A DNA stretch of 64,000 nt, taken from positions 620,001 through 684,000 of the forward strand of contig NZ_CP039964.1 of the NCBI RefSeq assembly GCF_005234135.1, written 5' to 3'. The notes beneath the pieces are model-generated. The model searched no databases. It was not told the DNA's origin and worked only from the letters and a program-made list of their open reading frames with translations. The stretch is from Pseudorhodobacter turbinis. GTDB lineage: Bacteria; Pseudomonadota; Alphaproteobacteria; Rhodobacterales; Rhodobacteraceae. Within the stretch, counting starts at the first letter, position 1; the number at the start of each line of letters is the position of its first letter. The position numbers were made by a program, and so were the translations under genes. This document shows, piece by piece, positions 44,504 to 53,002 of the stretch.

Positions 44504-44558
44504 CCGTATCTGAAACCCGCATGGGCCGGACCAGATACACAGAGTTCATGACACTCCC

Positions 44559-44632
44559 GTCCCTCTCGCCGATTATTCCAATCGTCTGCCGGGCAACAAT
44601 TCATACCGCCCTTGGTCAGCCCCCCTCTCGGG
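44559..44632 (-). pseudogene. IS5-family transposase remnant, part left of the IS256 insertion point in its own reading direction
   Basis: On the minus strand this short piece encodes GLTKGGMN and following residues, the segment that precedes the DTGAAALMN region in IS5-family transposases. It joins directly to the remnant ending at 43182 once the IS256 element and one target duplication copy are removed. It includes the right-hand GTCCCTCT at 44559-44566. Confidence 0.75.
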
Positions 44633-45440
44633 CCATTGCTGCGCAATACCCTGCCGGGTCAGGCACAGACCCATCGTAGTTCAACGTTCCGAACATCGCG
44701 AGCCCATCAAAGGCGTAACCAAACTGCGCCGTTTGATCCTGCTCGACGTTCACACATTCAGCGTCAACACCTTCGGTCTCGAAAACCCCATTCACATCCG
44801 TGGCTGTCGCGTGCCAGTGGTACCATCCGCCTGGGTCGACATGGCCGCCACAAACATCAAGTGCTGGCATATGCCCTGTGTCCAAACCTGACGGAGCATC
44901 GCCAAAGATCGGAACGCCATCCAACCCGATCCCAACTTGAGACACTGTACCAAGGCTGGTTGGTTCATCTGCCATTACAGGGTTCGCCGGAATGAGAACC
45001 GTCATTTCTACTTCGGGGTCAACCGATCCTGCGATACATTCGTTTGCCTCAGTTGGTCCCTCGATACGAATGTCAAAGGAATAGACCTCACCTGCTTCAT
45101 TGAAAAAAGTATATCCTTGCTCGTCCAACATCCGAAGAAAATCGCTGTCGATCCGATACAATCCGGCCTCGTCACCATCCCAATGCCAAATGCCGCCAGC
45201 GTCATCCAATGTCGCGGGGCAAAATGGGCCAATCTCAAGATTGTCAGGTAGGTATTTCACAACGTAGTTTGCGCATTTCGCTGCATCACCATTCTCGAGC
45301 GTACATTCTACGATCGTCGAGGGGGAAGCGAGTGCCGTGTCCTGAACTGAATGCTCATCGGCATGTGCGCTGAGTACGGTCGGCATGGCCAGCGACGCGG
45401 CCAACCCTAACGCGGGCAACAAGTGTTGATTCAAGTGCAT
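44616..45440 (-). pseudogene. YHYH domain protein, C-terminus cut by IS5 remnant
   Basis: The 274-residue frame begins with a signal peptide (LLPALGLAASLAMPTVLSAHA). It contains an N-terminal domain with paired cysteines, and a YHYH-type domain with GVPIFGDAPSG, LDVCGGHVDPGGWYHWHATA and FGYAFDGLAMFG. Relatives continue with a second C-N-G-H and a YHYH motif, but here the frame ends in residues encoded by the IS5 remnant. The protein is therefore truncated, missing an estimated 50-70 residues. It is the last gene of a cluster of secreted proteins. Confidence 0.75.
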
Positions 45441-45486
45441 GTGATGTCCTTTCAGGGATGACTTCTTCAGTGTTCTGTTGAGAGGA

Positions 45487-46005
45487 TTATTCTGGTCTTG
45501 CGACCTTCACAGCCGATGAAATGGGTTCGCCGTTGATCGCCCATTCGCTGTGATCGTTGGCATTCAAGGTGACACGCACCTCATTTTCACCGGGCTGGAA
45601 TATTGTGGATGGCAGATGAAACCAGCTCCCGTAAACACGCGAGATTTTCGCGTCGTTGACATAGATATGCGCATGACCTTCGTTGTCCTGGACCTCGCGG
45701 TTAATTGCGGCGGGTGTGAACGTAAAGTTGCGTGGCATGATCTGCACATTGTAGCCATCCATTGTGTCGGGAAACACAAGGTGGGTCACGCTGGGCATCG
45801 GTGCATCGAGGGTGACGTTTCGTGGTGGATGCTGATGCGCAGCACCTGCAGCCGACATGTCCATATCAGACGTGTCGGCCTTGGCTGCACTGCCCATGTC
45901 AATCCCCGTCATAGCGGAATGGTCCATTGCGTTCGTCGTTTGCAAAGCTACGGTCAGGACCACACCAATGGCCCCGCCGATCACGACATATGCAAGCTTT
46001 TCCAT
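45487..46005 (-). CDS. Membrane-anchored Met/His-rich periplasmic protein, possible copper-binding cupredoxin-like
   Basis: The 172-residue product has an N-terminal anchor (LAYVVIGGAIGVVLTVAL), a Met/His/Asp-rich linker (MDHSAMTGIDMG, SDMDMS, AAHQHPP) typical of copper handling proteins, and a beta-sandwich C-terminal domain (NFTFTPAAINREVQDNEGHAHIYVN then SEWAINGEPI). Only 12 bases separate it from the YHYH gene upstream, with which it likely forms an operon. Metal binding is inferred from composition. Confidence 0.7.
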   Translation of the reverse strand: MEKLAYVVIGGAIGVVLTVALQTTNAMDHSAMTGIDMGSAAKADTSDMDMSAAGAAHQHPPRNVTLDAPMPSVTHLVFPDTMDGYNVQIMPRNFTFTPAAINREVQDNEGHAHIYVNDAKISRVYGSWFHLPSTIFQPGENEVRVTLNANDHSEWAINGEPISSAVKVARPE

Positions 46006-46017
46006 GCGCGACGCCCC

Positions 46018-47022
46018 TTACTGTCCAGGCGCAGGCAATGCGGTGCGGATATCATCGACACTGATACCAAGTGCCTCGGCAGCCGCGTCAAAGTCTGGCG
46101 GATTTGATGTGCCAAGCGCATCCATCAAGTCAGACACAGACACGCCAAGGGTCTCTGCCGCTGCAGCAAAGTCAGGGCCACCCATACCAGACGTAAGTTC
46201 GATTTCGCCGTGATAGCAATCGATCATATAAGGTGCTTCATCTGCGGTCAGGTGGTAGTGATAGATGCCATTCGGAAATTCCGGTGTCGGACCAAACTGG
46301 CCGCCGCATTCATCCAGATCGTCGTTCGTCACGACAATCCCGCCGACGTCAAAATTGCTATACACAGGAAATCCATCTGCCAGCACACCGATCATAATCG
46401 AATGTTCACCTGGCTGCGCCGCTGCTTCGGCGATGCAAACGGGAATACCGTGGTAGTGGTACGATGTTCCATCGACGAGTGTGTGCCCATTGCAGTTATC
46501 CAGAAAAGCAACGTGATCATGAACAACCTGATCATCGATCGCGGTGACGGTGCGGGCCATATCTTCGTAATCGTTAAATATTTGCGCTCCGCTTAGGGCA
46601 ACGCCAATACGACCCAGTGACGTGTCCGTCACCTCATCCGAATAGATCGGCAGCGTGGTGATCGTCGTGTCGATAGCCGATGCTGTAAAATAGTTTGCTG
46701 AATTCTCGACATTAAAGAATTCGGCTGGCTTATCTGCAAACGGTTGGTCTGTCGGGTCTGATGGGATCAGATACTGCCCTGCAAAACCGTGGCTGGGGAC
46801 GCCATCGGACTCAAACCGGAATGTGTTCGCGTCCTCGTCGATGGTTATGGTGACGTTATCTGACCAATTCGCCGCCGCGACTGCTGATGCTGTACTTGTG
46901 AGAGCCGTCCCAGCCTCTTGCGCGTTTGCGCTTGTTGGGGTCAGAAACGACGCGCTATTCAGGGCAAGAACTGCGACTAACGCGCAGGTTGCTGCCGTTC
47001 CATATAATACTTTGTTGTTCAT
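46018..47022 (-). CDS. YHYH domain-containing secreted protein
   Basis: The 334-residue protein has a signal peptide ending at about TSANA, a beta-rich N-terminal domain, and the YHYH domain. The latter includes DNCNGHTLVDGTSYHYHGIPVC, IGVLADGFPVYS and LDECGGQFGPTPE followed by NGIYHYHLT, so both YHYH motifs are intact. The C-terminus carries two copies of a short helical repeat (DFAAAAETLGVSVSDLMDAL and DFDAAAEALGISVDDIRTAL). It heads the leftward operon downstream of the MarR gene. YHYH proteins have no established function. Confidence 0.85.
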   Translation of the reverse strand: MNNKVLYGTAATCALVAVLALNSASFLTPTSANAQEAGTALTSTASAVAAANWSDNVTITIDEDANTFRFESDGVPSHGFAGQYLIPSDPTDQPFADKPAEFFNVENSANYFTASAIDTTITTLPIYSDEVTDTSLGRIGVALSGAQIFNDYEDMARTVTAIDDQVVHDHVAFLDNCNGHTLVDGTSYHYHGIPVCIAEAAAQPGEHSIMIGVLADGFPVYSNFDVGGIVVTNDDLDECGGQFGPTPEFPNGIYHYHLTADEAPYMIDCYHGEIELTSGMGGPDFAAAAETLGVSVSDLMDALGTSNPPDFDAAAEALGISVDDIRTALPAPGQ

Positions 47023-47103
47023 TGCTTTTGACCTTTCAGGTGAATTGTTGAATTCATGAGGTTCGCCATCCAGTTGTTTCGGTGAAGGGGAGCCAGTCGG
47101 GAT

Positions 47104-47538
47104 TTAACCAGGTACATTCCCACCCAAACCATCGCGCAGTTCTCGAGTCAGCTTGGCGAGGATTGCAGCGTTCTCGGCGCCGATCGTGTCGGTAATTATG
47201 GCATCGACTTCGCGCCATGCCTTGTGAATGTCGTGCAATTTGCTACGCCCGCGATCCGTGAGGCGCAGCAAATTACTGCGGGCCTCGGATGGATCAATTT
47301 CACGGTTGATGAACCCGGCCTCAATTAGCCGTGCTGTCATCGTGCTCATACTGGCTGGAGTCAGGTTGAACGCGCGTGCAACGCCGATCTGTGATGCGGG
47401 CTCCATACGCGAAAGCGCGTCGAGGATGCGCGCTTGGCGTGGGCGCACGCCTATCAAGGCCAGTTGGCGGCGTAGTTCATTCTCCACAAGATCGGCGGAA
47501 TGGAGCAGAAGGTGGAGTTGAAATTTCTCAGTTAACAT
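47104..47538 (-). CDS. MarR-family transcriptional regulator
   Basis: The 144-residue winged-helix protein has the MarR fold: QARILDALSRM, the recognition helix region FNLTPASMSTMTARLIEAG and the wing INREIDPSEARSNLLRLTDRG. I chose the ATG at 47538, because a GTG 33 bases upstream would place a strong operator dyad inside the gene; neither has a ribosome site, so initiation may be leaderless. It lies between the two arms of the YHYH cluster and is the obvious candidate regulator of both. Confidence 0.85.
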   Translation of the reverse strand: MLTEKFQLHLLLHSADLVENELRRQLALIGVRPRQARILDALSRMEPASQIGVARAFNLTPASMSTMTARLIEAGFINREIDPSEARSNLLRLTDRGRSKLHDIHKAWREVDAIITDTIGAENAAILAKLTRELRDGLGGNVPG

Positions 47539-47559
47539 ACGAACAGTTCGTACATTAAC
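47531..47559. promoter_or_regulatory. MarR-type operator dyad
   Basis: A perfect 15-bp palindrome TACGAAC-A-GTTCGTA (47538-47552) sits in a wider near-perfect dyad starting GTTAA and ending TTAAC. It overlaps the ATG of the marR gene, so bound protein would block its own expression. A 200-base gap to the divergent gene at 47750 could hold a second promoter. Confidence 0.7.
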
Positions 47560-47749
47560 AATTTTACTCACGCAAGGTCGTTATGCCAACAAAGCGCCGT
47601 TTCGCTGCACCTGCTTCAAAGTTCGGTTAGCTGCTCTTCTGACTCACGGTGGCGGAATATGTCGTCATGGCTGAAACATTTTCAACAAAGCCCGACGGAA
47701 TGATGCGTGATGCGCGTATAACTTTGGTAACAATCGCATTGGACCCATC

Positions 47750-48391
47750 ATGAAACCGACCTTCGCCATTTTAGCTTTGTGTTCGCTCTGTGCTACCGGC
47801 GCAGGTGCTGAGACTTTTTCATCCGACGTTTGGGCCGACAACTGGTTCGAGATGCGTATCAATGGCACGCAGGTTGCGCAGGACAGGGTACCAATCACGA
47901 CAGAGCGGTCTTTTAATGCGGAAAGTTTCAAGTTCGAGGCCGAGCGCCCCTTCGTGGTCGGAGTTGTGGCAAAAGACTTCAAAGAAAATGACACTGGTTT
48001 GGAATATATCGGAACGGGACGCCAACAGATGGGCGATGGCGGGCTGATCTTGCAAATCCACGATGAAGCGGGGCAAGCCGTGGCTGTCAGTTCCACAGAT
48101 TGGGCCTGTGAGGTCATCCACACGGCCCCCTTGGACAAATCCTGCGAGGCGTCCACAAATCCTGTGGCTGGCGAAGGTGTTTGCACATTTGACGCGATGG
48201 ATGAACCAGATGGCTGGGACACCGCATCCTTTGATGCATCAGAGTGGCCGCAAGCCAGCGTGTTTACCGTCCGCGAGGTCAGCCCCAAAGATGGCTACGA
48301 CGACATCAACTGGGATCCAAAAGCCGAGCTGATCTGGGGACCCGACCTTGAGCAAAGCAACACCGTCTTATGCCGCATTACTGTCAATTAA
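47750..48391 (+). CDS. Secreted beta-sandwich protein of YHYH cluster
   Basis: The 213-residue product has a signal peptide (KPTFAILALCSLCATGAGA) and an all-beta body with WADNWFEMRINGTQV, RPFVVGVVAKDF and DASEWPQASVFTVREVSP. These are features of galactose-binding/discoidin-like carbohydrate-binding sandwiches. Four cysteines suggest two disulfides. It is followed 23 bases later by a YHYH gene. The family is not named; association with YHYH proteins is the main clue. Confidence 0.7.
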   Translation: MKPTFAILALCSLCATGAGAETFSSDVWADNWFEMRINGTQVAQDRVPITTERSFNAESFKFEAERPFVVGVVAKDFKENDTGLEYIGTGRQQMGDGGLILQIHDEAGQAVAVSSTDWACEVIHTAPLDKSCEASTNPVAGEGVCTFDAMDEPDGWDTASFDASEWPQASVFTVREVSPKDGYDDINWDPKAELIWGPDLEQSNTVLCRITVN

Positions 48392-48414
48392 TCCGTAGAA
48401 TAGGAATGCGAACT

Positions 48415-49374
48415 ATGAACCGCACATTAAGTCTTCTGACCTGTTCGATTTTCGTTGCTGTTGGCAATCCCGTACTGGCCCACGAAAATCATTGCAATGC
48501 TGTGGCCGCTTCTGTCGCGGATGCGGGCTTCGCTGATAGCGTCACCGTAACCTGCTCTGACACCCAAGCTATTCTGACATCTGACACCTATCCCGATCAT
48601 GACATGATGACGGGTATTGTCGGCACCAACGAACAAGTGCCCGTTCCCGCCGACTATCCCGCACCTGTGATCCTGAATCCCGTCTATTCGGGAACGCCTC
48701 TAACCCGCGATGCGGCGCTTGGCGTGGCGGTCAATGGGGTGCCTATTTATGATTACACCGGCGGGGGTGAAATGTCTGAGGCTGATTTGGCGCACCATCA
48801 GGCTCAACACGACACGCTACAAACGGGCCAGTTGGACGTGTGCGGCGGGCACGCAGGTCGTGGCGATGACTACCACTATCACGTCTCGCCAACCTGCATG
48901 ATCGCGCAAATGGCCAATGCAGGACCAGACGCAATCATCGGCTGGGCGTTTGACGGCTTTCCGATCTACGGCGACACAAACCCCGACGGCAGCGCCATTG
49001 AAGGTGGTGTGTTGGATGTTTGCAACGGGCAGACCGACGACACATTTGGCTACCGCTACCACACTTCACAAGAGGCGCCATATATCGTGCAATGCTTGAT
49101 GGGCGAGCTGCCGAACTTCAATGATTTGCCTCGTGTGCGCCCCCTGTCAGCCGCAAGCGGCGAAGGCGCGCAACCAGGTCGTCCGCCGCAAGGTGGCGTC
49201 CAAGACCTCGTCTTTACGCAAAGCACCGATGGTAGTCGCAGCATGGACTACAGCTATCAGGGCGCGGATTATTACATCCGCTACACGCCCGCTGAGACGG
49301 AAAACTGCTACGACTACACCACCAAAACCGTGACCAACGGTGGGGACGTCACAGAAGGGGAGTTCTGCCGATGA
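48415..49374 (+). CDS. YHYH domain-containing secreted protein (third copy)
   Basis: The 319-residue protein begins with a signal peptide (RTLSLLTCSIFVAVGNPVLA). Its YHYH domain has GVAVNGVPIYDYTGGGE, LDVCGGHAGRGDDYHYHVSPTC, AIIGWAFDGFPIYG and LDVCNGQTDDTFGYRYHT, so both motif pairs are present. A C-terminal extension from about residue 240 holds DYSYQGADYYIRYTP and a late cysteine pair. The start ATG follows AGGAA. The next gene overlaps its stop by four bases and encodes a PEBP-like protein. Confidence 0.87.
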   Translation: MNRTLSLLTCSIFVAVGNPVLAHENHCNAVAASVADAGFADSVTVTCSDTQAILTSDTYPDHDMMTGIVGTNEQVPVPADYPAPVILNPVYSGTPLTRDAALGVAVNGVPIYDYTGGGEMSEADLAHHQAQHDTLQTGQLDVCGGHAGRGDDYHYHVSPTCMIAQMANAGPDAIIGWAFDGFPIYGDTNPDGSAIEGGVLDVCNGQTDDTFGYRYHTSQEAPYIVQCLMGELPNFNDLPRVRPLSAASGEGAQPGRPPQGGVQDLVFTQSTDGSRSMDYSYQGADYYIRYTPAETENCYDYTTKTVTNGGDVTEGEFCR

Positions 49375-49623
49375 CCCGCGCGCATCGATTATCCGCCCTC
49401 GCCCCGGTGCAGCTATGCTGCGTTTGGGCGAGTGCTGCTACCGCCCAAGACACGTTCACGCTGACAAGTCCTGCTATTGTGAACGGCGGTGACCTCCCAA
49501 GCGAACTCAAATGCAACCGCGAGGGAGGGGATGGCCTGTCCCCGCTGCTCGCGTGGTCTGCCGTTCCCGAAGGGACGCAAAGCCTCGCGGTCATCATGGA
49601 GCATTATCCGCGCGGTAAAATCG
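49371..49623 (+). pseudogene. PEBP (YbhB/YbcL-like) secreted protein, 3' end lost to IS66
   Basis: About 84 native residues remain. There is a signal peptide with a VWASAATA cleavage region, then DTFTLTSPAIVNGGDLPSE and GLSPLLAWSAVPEGTQSLAVI, the start of a phosphatidylethanolamine-binding-protein fold. After EHYPRG the sequence turns into IS66 transposase and the frame closes within a dozen codons. The ATG overlaps the YHYH gene stop (ATGA). The intact gene was clearly part of the YHYH operon. Confidence 0.82.
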
Positions 49624-50485
49624 TACCGACAGAGCCAGATACTGGCGCGGGTGGGTCTTGATCTACACCGTGCGGTGCTGGCCGATTGGGTCGGCAAGGC
49701 CGCGTTCCATCTGAAGCCGGTGGTGGACCGGTTGGCTGAAGACCTGAAACGATCCGGCAAGCTGTTCATGGATGAAACCACGGCTCCGGTGCTGGATCCG
49801 GGTCGCGGGAAAACCAAAGCCGGGTATCTCTGGGCACTGGCCCGCGATGACCGACCATGGGGCGGCGAGGACCCGCTCGGCGTGGTCTACTTCTATGCCC
49901 CCGGTCGGGCGGGCGAGAATGCCGAAACCTTTCTCGTCGGTTTTGACGGCATCCTGCAGATCGACGGCTATCAGGGCTACAACAGGCTGACCAAACCCGC
50001 GCGCAAGGGCGGCGCCCCCATTCGCGTGGCGCATCGCGGGGCACACGCGCGCCGCAAACCGAAGGAAGTCTTTGACCGCGACGGCTCAGAGATCGCCGCC
50101 GAAGGCCTACGCCGCATCGCCCAGATCTATGCCATTGAAGCCGATATCCGTAGTATCGACCTCGGCCGGCGACTGGCTGCAGGCGCAACGCCGCAAAATC
50201 TCCAGCAAGTCCCGGCTGGGCGAAAAGCTCACATAAATCCATAACCACTGGAACGGGCTGCAAACCTTCCTGACCGATGGTCGTGTCGAGATTGACAACA
50301 ACAGGGTCGAAAACCTGATCCGCCCGATAACAATCAATCGCAAGAACGCCCTCTTTGCCGGGCACGACGAAGGCGGCATCGAACTCTTCGCCTACCTCAA
50401 GGCAACGCTGACAGCGATCGCCAACGGTCACCCGCAAAGCCGCCTCGATGATCTGCTGCCGTGGAACTTCAAGCCGTCAAGCTAA
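49623..50485 (+). pseudogene. IS66-family transposase TnpC fragment, frameshifted
   Basis: The frame encodes YRQSQILARVGLDLHRAVLADW, LFMDETTAPVLDPGRGKTKAGY, YAPGRAGENAETFL and EGLRRIAQIYAIE of IS66 transposase. It shifts near 50190-50240, after which another frame carries VEIDNNRVENLIRPI, NRKNALFAGHDEGG and LLPWNFKPSS. The N-terminal third is absent and a conserved CWAHARRK box is altered (RGAHARRK), so this is a dead copy. Confidence 0.85.
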
Positions 50486-50514
50486 GCTGACCGTGCCGTT
50501 CAGCGACCGCTTAC
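49623..50514 (+). mobile_element. IS66-family element remnant
   Basis: The remnant lacks its left part (tnpA, tnpB and the first half of tnpC) but keeps its right end, where GCTTAC matches the usual IS66 terminus. It interrupts a PEBP gene on the left and cuts the GST gene on the right, so it marks a deletion between them. Confidence 0.8.
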
Positions 50515-50900
50515 CTTGGTTCTGTCGCAGGCGTGTCAGCAAAGCGATCTGGATAGTAGTCCAGCTGGAATGCATTTTGCACAGCACTTGAAAAATAGAC
50601 CAGCGTCTGAAGAAATAACCCGCGTTCAGGTTCATGGACTGCCGGTGCGAGTTTCGCTTCGGGGTGTCGGTCGCAAAGAAAAATCGTGATAGCAGCGCAT
50701 TCGTACATTGCGTTCTCACCCCAAATGAGAACGGGTACCCAGCCGTTGGGATTTAACGCAAGATGGCTTTGTGACCGGGATTTGTCCATTTCTATGTTGG
50801 TCGGAAGGAGTTCGTAATGTGCTCCAATCTCTTCCAGAATGACCCTGACACCCAATGAGGCGCTTGCTGGCGCGTAGTACAGTTTGTAGCTCTTGGGGGT
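50515..50900 (-). pseudogene. Glutathione S-transferase N-terminal fragment
   Basis: The minus-strand frame encodes a thioredoxin-like GST N-domain: KLYYAPASASLGVRVILEEIG, ALNPNGWVPVLIWGENAMYECAAIT and the start of the helical domain. It stops where the IS66 terminus begins, losing about 100 residues. An AGGAGG ribosome-type site lies before the conserved start, but no ATG/GTG/TTG stands where expected, so both ends are damaged. Confidence 0.75.
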
Positions 50901-51094
50901 TTCCTCCTCATCACATTGGCGCTTTGTACCGGATGTTTGCTGTGCGGACCAAGCATCCCTACGAGATTGCGGTTTCAACGGAAGCTAATTTGGGGAAAGC
51001 CGCCCCTGATAGGTCTGGTCCCGCGTTGCTGGCTTGCCTCCAGGAACTGCATGAGGTCCAGCATGCAGGGTTATATCCGAAGCTTGAAGCCGGA

Positions 51095-51718
51095 CTATGT
51101 AACCGCGCGTTCAGCTGCGGTTTGAGGCACTGTCAGAGGTTGATCCGGGGCACCCATGACCTCTGGATCGTAAGGTTTACGCGCGAACACGTCCCGCACC
51201 ATCGGCGCAAAAAATGAGAGCGGTAACGTGTCATAATTTGGGTCAAAACTCGTCTGATCCCACCGTTCACAGAATTCCGCACAGTCGTCAAAATACTTTG
51301 CACCACGATGACGTTCACGCTTGTTTTGATCGAATCCTTCCAGATGTTGCCCATAATATAGCATTTGAAAATCACCATGGGTTTCGACGCACCAACGGCA
51401 TTGCTCGCGCACAAACGGTTTCAGAATAGTCGCGGCATATTCATCATGATTGTACGGCGCAAATATATCGCCAATGTCATGCAAAAGAGTCGACACGACC
51501 CAATCGATGTCCGCCCCATCGCGCCATGCACGGGTCGCGGATTGCGCCGAATGCCCTAAGCGGGTGATTTGATAACCTGACAGACCCTCATCAAGATGCT
51601 CAAGAGCATGCAACAATCGGTCCGCCGTTCCTTTGGTATAGTCAATCTCGTGAGCCGTCAGGAATTCATATTCTTCCTTCGTGCCATCTTTCATTTGGGT
51701 GAAATTCACACGTTCCAT
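51095..51718 (-). CDS. HD-domain protein (COG4341-type predicted phosphohydrolase)
   Basis: The 207-residue protein has an HD-type metal centre: His in LGHSAQSATRAWRDGAD, the HD pair in STLLHDIGDIFAPYNHDEYA, and a further His in CVETHGDFQ. This spacing also fits the mixed-valent di-iron HD oxygenases (PhnZ/MIOX-like), so hydrolase and oxygenase are both possible. The ATG follows GGAGGCGG. The gene is complete despite lying between a GST fragment and a LysR remnant. Confidence 0.85.
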   Translation of the reverse strand: MERVNFTQMKDGTKEEYEFLTAHEIDYTKGTADRLLHALEHLDEGLSGYQITRLGHSAQSATRAWRDGADIDWVVSTLLHDIGDIFAPYNHDEYAATILKPFVREQCRWCVETHGDFQMLYYGQHLEGFDQNKRERHRGAKYFDDCAEFCERWDQTSFDPNYDTLPLSFFAPMVRDVFARKPYDPEVMGAPDQPLTVPQTAAERAVT

Positions 51719-52031
51719 GTTCCGCCTCCAAGGTGCATATTAAGTATGCGAATGAGTTATCAGTATTTCTGACGGTCCAAAAGAGCGGCGACAAGGGATT
51801 TATTGTCGCGTTCTCAAATGGGGTCACGCAAGCCCTAGTTGAAGCTCCAAGCTGACATGGGTTGTATCGCAGAATATCGGTAGAGTGGACTCTACTGCCC
51901 ACCTTCGCGGCACTTTCAAACAAAATCAGCGACAATCAGGAGGGCGAGCGGCGGCACTGCCGGACATAGGGTGTATTCGCCGCACACCCACCGATGGCGG
52001 CTATCTGATAATTCTCCTTGTACTTTTTGAG
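51719..52031. other. Non-coding stretch between HD gene and LysR remnant
   Basis: About 310 bases without a supported gene. Short frames on both strands show no ribosome site or family similarity; the sequence probably includes the HD gene promoter and decayed DNA. Confidence 0.4.
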
Positions 52032-52401
52032 TTAAAGCGGTGTTCCAACTTGCACCAAGAACCATGTTACAACGGTATCAATTGCGGCGTTCTGCTTGGA
52101 TTTTCGCATAGCGAGCAGGTAGCAATCCTGTTTTCCGGACAGGGTCTCTGGCGTGATTTGTATCAGCCGTTTGGCTGCAATGTCAGTTGCCACGAGAAAG
52201 CGGCTTTACAAGAGCCGCTCCCTGACCAAACAGCGCAGCGTCCACAGCCAACGACGTTTGACTAAGGCGCAGTCCATGACCTCGACTATCTTCGAAATTG
52301 TGCAATTTGAGGAATTCGGGCCAAAGATCATGGTGTCGTGTAAAATCCAACTTGCCACTTAACATCCGCTCGCGCGAAAACCACAGAGGTGGGTAGGCCA
52401 T
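52032..52401 (-). pseudogene. LysR-type regulator, C-terminal remnant
   Basis: Two adjoining minus-strand frames encode the end of a GcvA-like LysR effector domain. The first has LAVDAALFGQGAALVKPLSRG; after a frameshift near 52185 the second has AAKRLIQITPETLSG, DCYLLAMRKSKQNAAIDTVV and a stop. The DNA-binding domain is missing. The pattern of a conserved A-x-x-GQGAAL helix followed by the terminal helix is typical of this family. Confidence 0.7.
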
Positions 52402-52626
52402 TTTTTCAGCTGGTCTGTCGCCCTGTCACTTTGATATCGGGATAAAGTTCAGAAACCATTATTAAATCGCCTCACATGAGTAGCGGGGACGTTCGGACAG
52501 TCATTCTTTTTGGGCAGCAATCATCCAGTGCGACAACCACATAACCCGTTGCGCGAACTCTTTCAGATGTGTGGTAGTGCTGTACGTGGCGTGATTTTCT
52601 TCCGCGCAACCTATTTTCCTTTAATC

Positions 52627-53001
52627 TTATGCTTCAAAGTCGATGTGCACCCGATTGCCATCAGGATCACAAAGGTGGAATTGAACGACCCCGATCTCGT
52701 CAAGTGTAAAGCGCTGGTGGGGAACGGACGCGTCGCTTAGTTTCGCCTCGAAATCTGCCCTGCCTGTCGCAGTCAAGGCGAAGTGTTCCAGCTTCAGTTT
52801 TGCCTCAGATCCAACCGCCGGATCACCGTCATGCCCGACCAAATGGATGACAGGGTCATCGCCCGCATAAAGCCACGCGCCCGGAAATGGAAAATCCGGA
52901 CGCGGGCCGCTGCGCAGGCCTAATGTGTCGCTGTACCACGCCACCATTGATTTGACTTGGGTGGTTTGAATGTTGACGTGATCAAGCCTGCGCACCTGCA
53001 T
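52627..53001 (-). CDS. VOC-family (glyoxalase/bleomycin-resistance fold) protein
   Basis: The 124-residue protein has the paired beta-alpha-beta-beta-beta units of the vicinal-oxygen-chelate fold: LDHVNIQTTQVKSMVAWYSDTLGL and, later, LEHFALTATGRADFEAKL and DPDGNRVHIDF. A metal ligand His and terminal acidic residue are present. It starts just after the stop of the dehydrogenase gene, the last gene of a four-gene operon under a likely LysR control. Substrate unknown; such proteins often act on aldehyde or quinone adducts. Confidence 0.85.
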   Translation of the reverse strand: MQVRRLDHVNIQTTQVKSMVAWYSDTLGLRSGPRPDFPFPGAWLYAGDDPVIHLVGHDGDPAVGSEAKLKLEHFALTATGRADFEAKLSDASVPHQRFTLDEIGVVQFHLCDPDGNRVHIDFEA

Positions 53002-53002
53002 T

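Larger units (their letters stand above)
43183..44558 (+). mobile_element. IS256-family insertion sequence
   Basis: This 1376-bp element is bounded by imperfect terminal inverted repeats (GAGAGTGTCCGAT... on the left; the right end reads GGGAGTGTCATG in complement, both followed by CTGTGTA) and an 8-bp duplication GTCCCTCT. It is inserted in the IS5-family remnant. Its transposase gene is split into two frames by a hairpin-bearing insertion. Confidence 0.92.

Noticed and set aside
51885..52265. 126-residue plus-strand ORF
   Set aside because: Mostly antisense to the LysR remnant; no start signal or family similarity.
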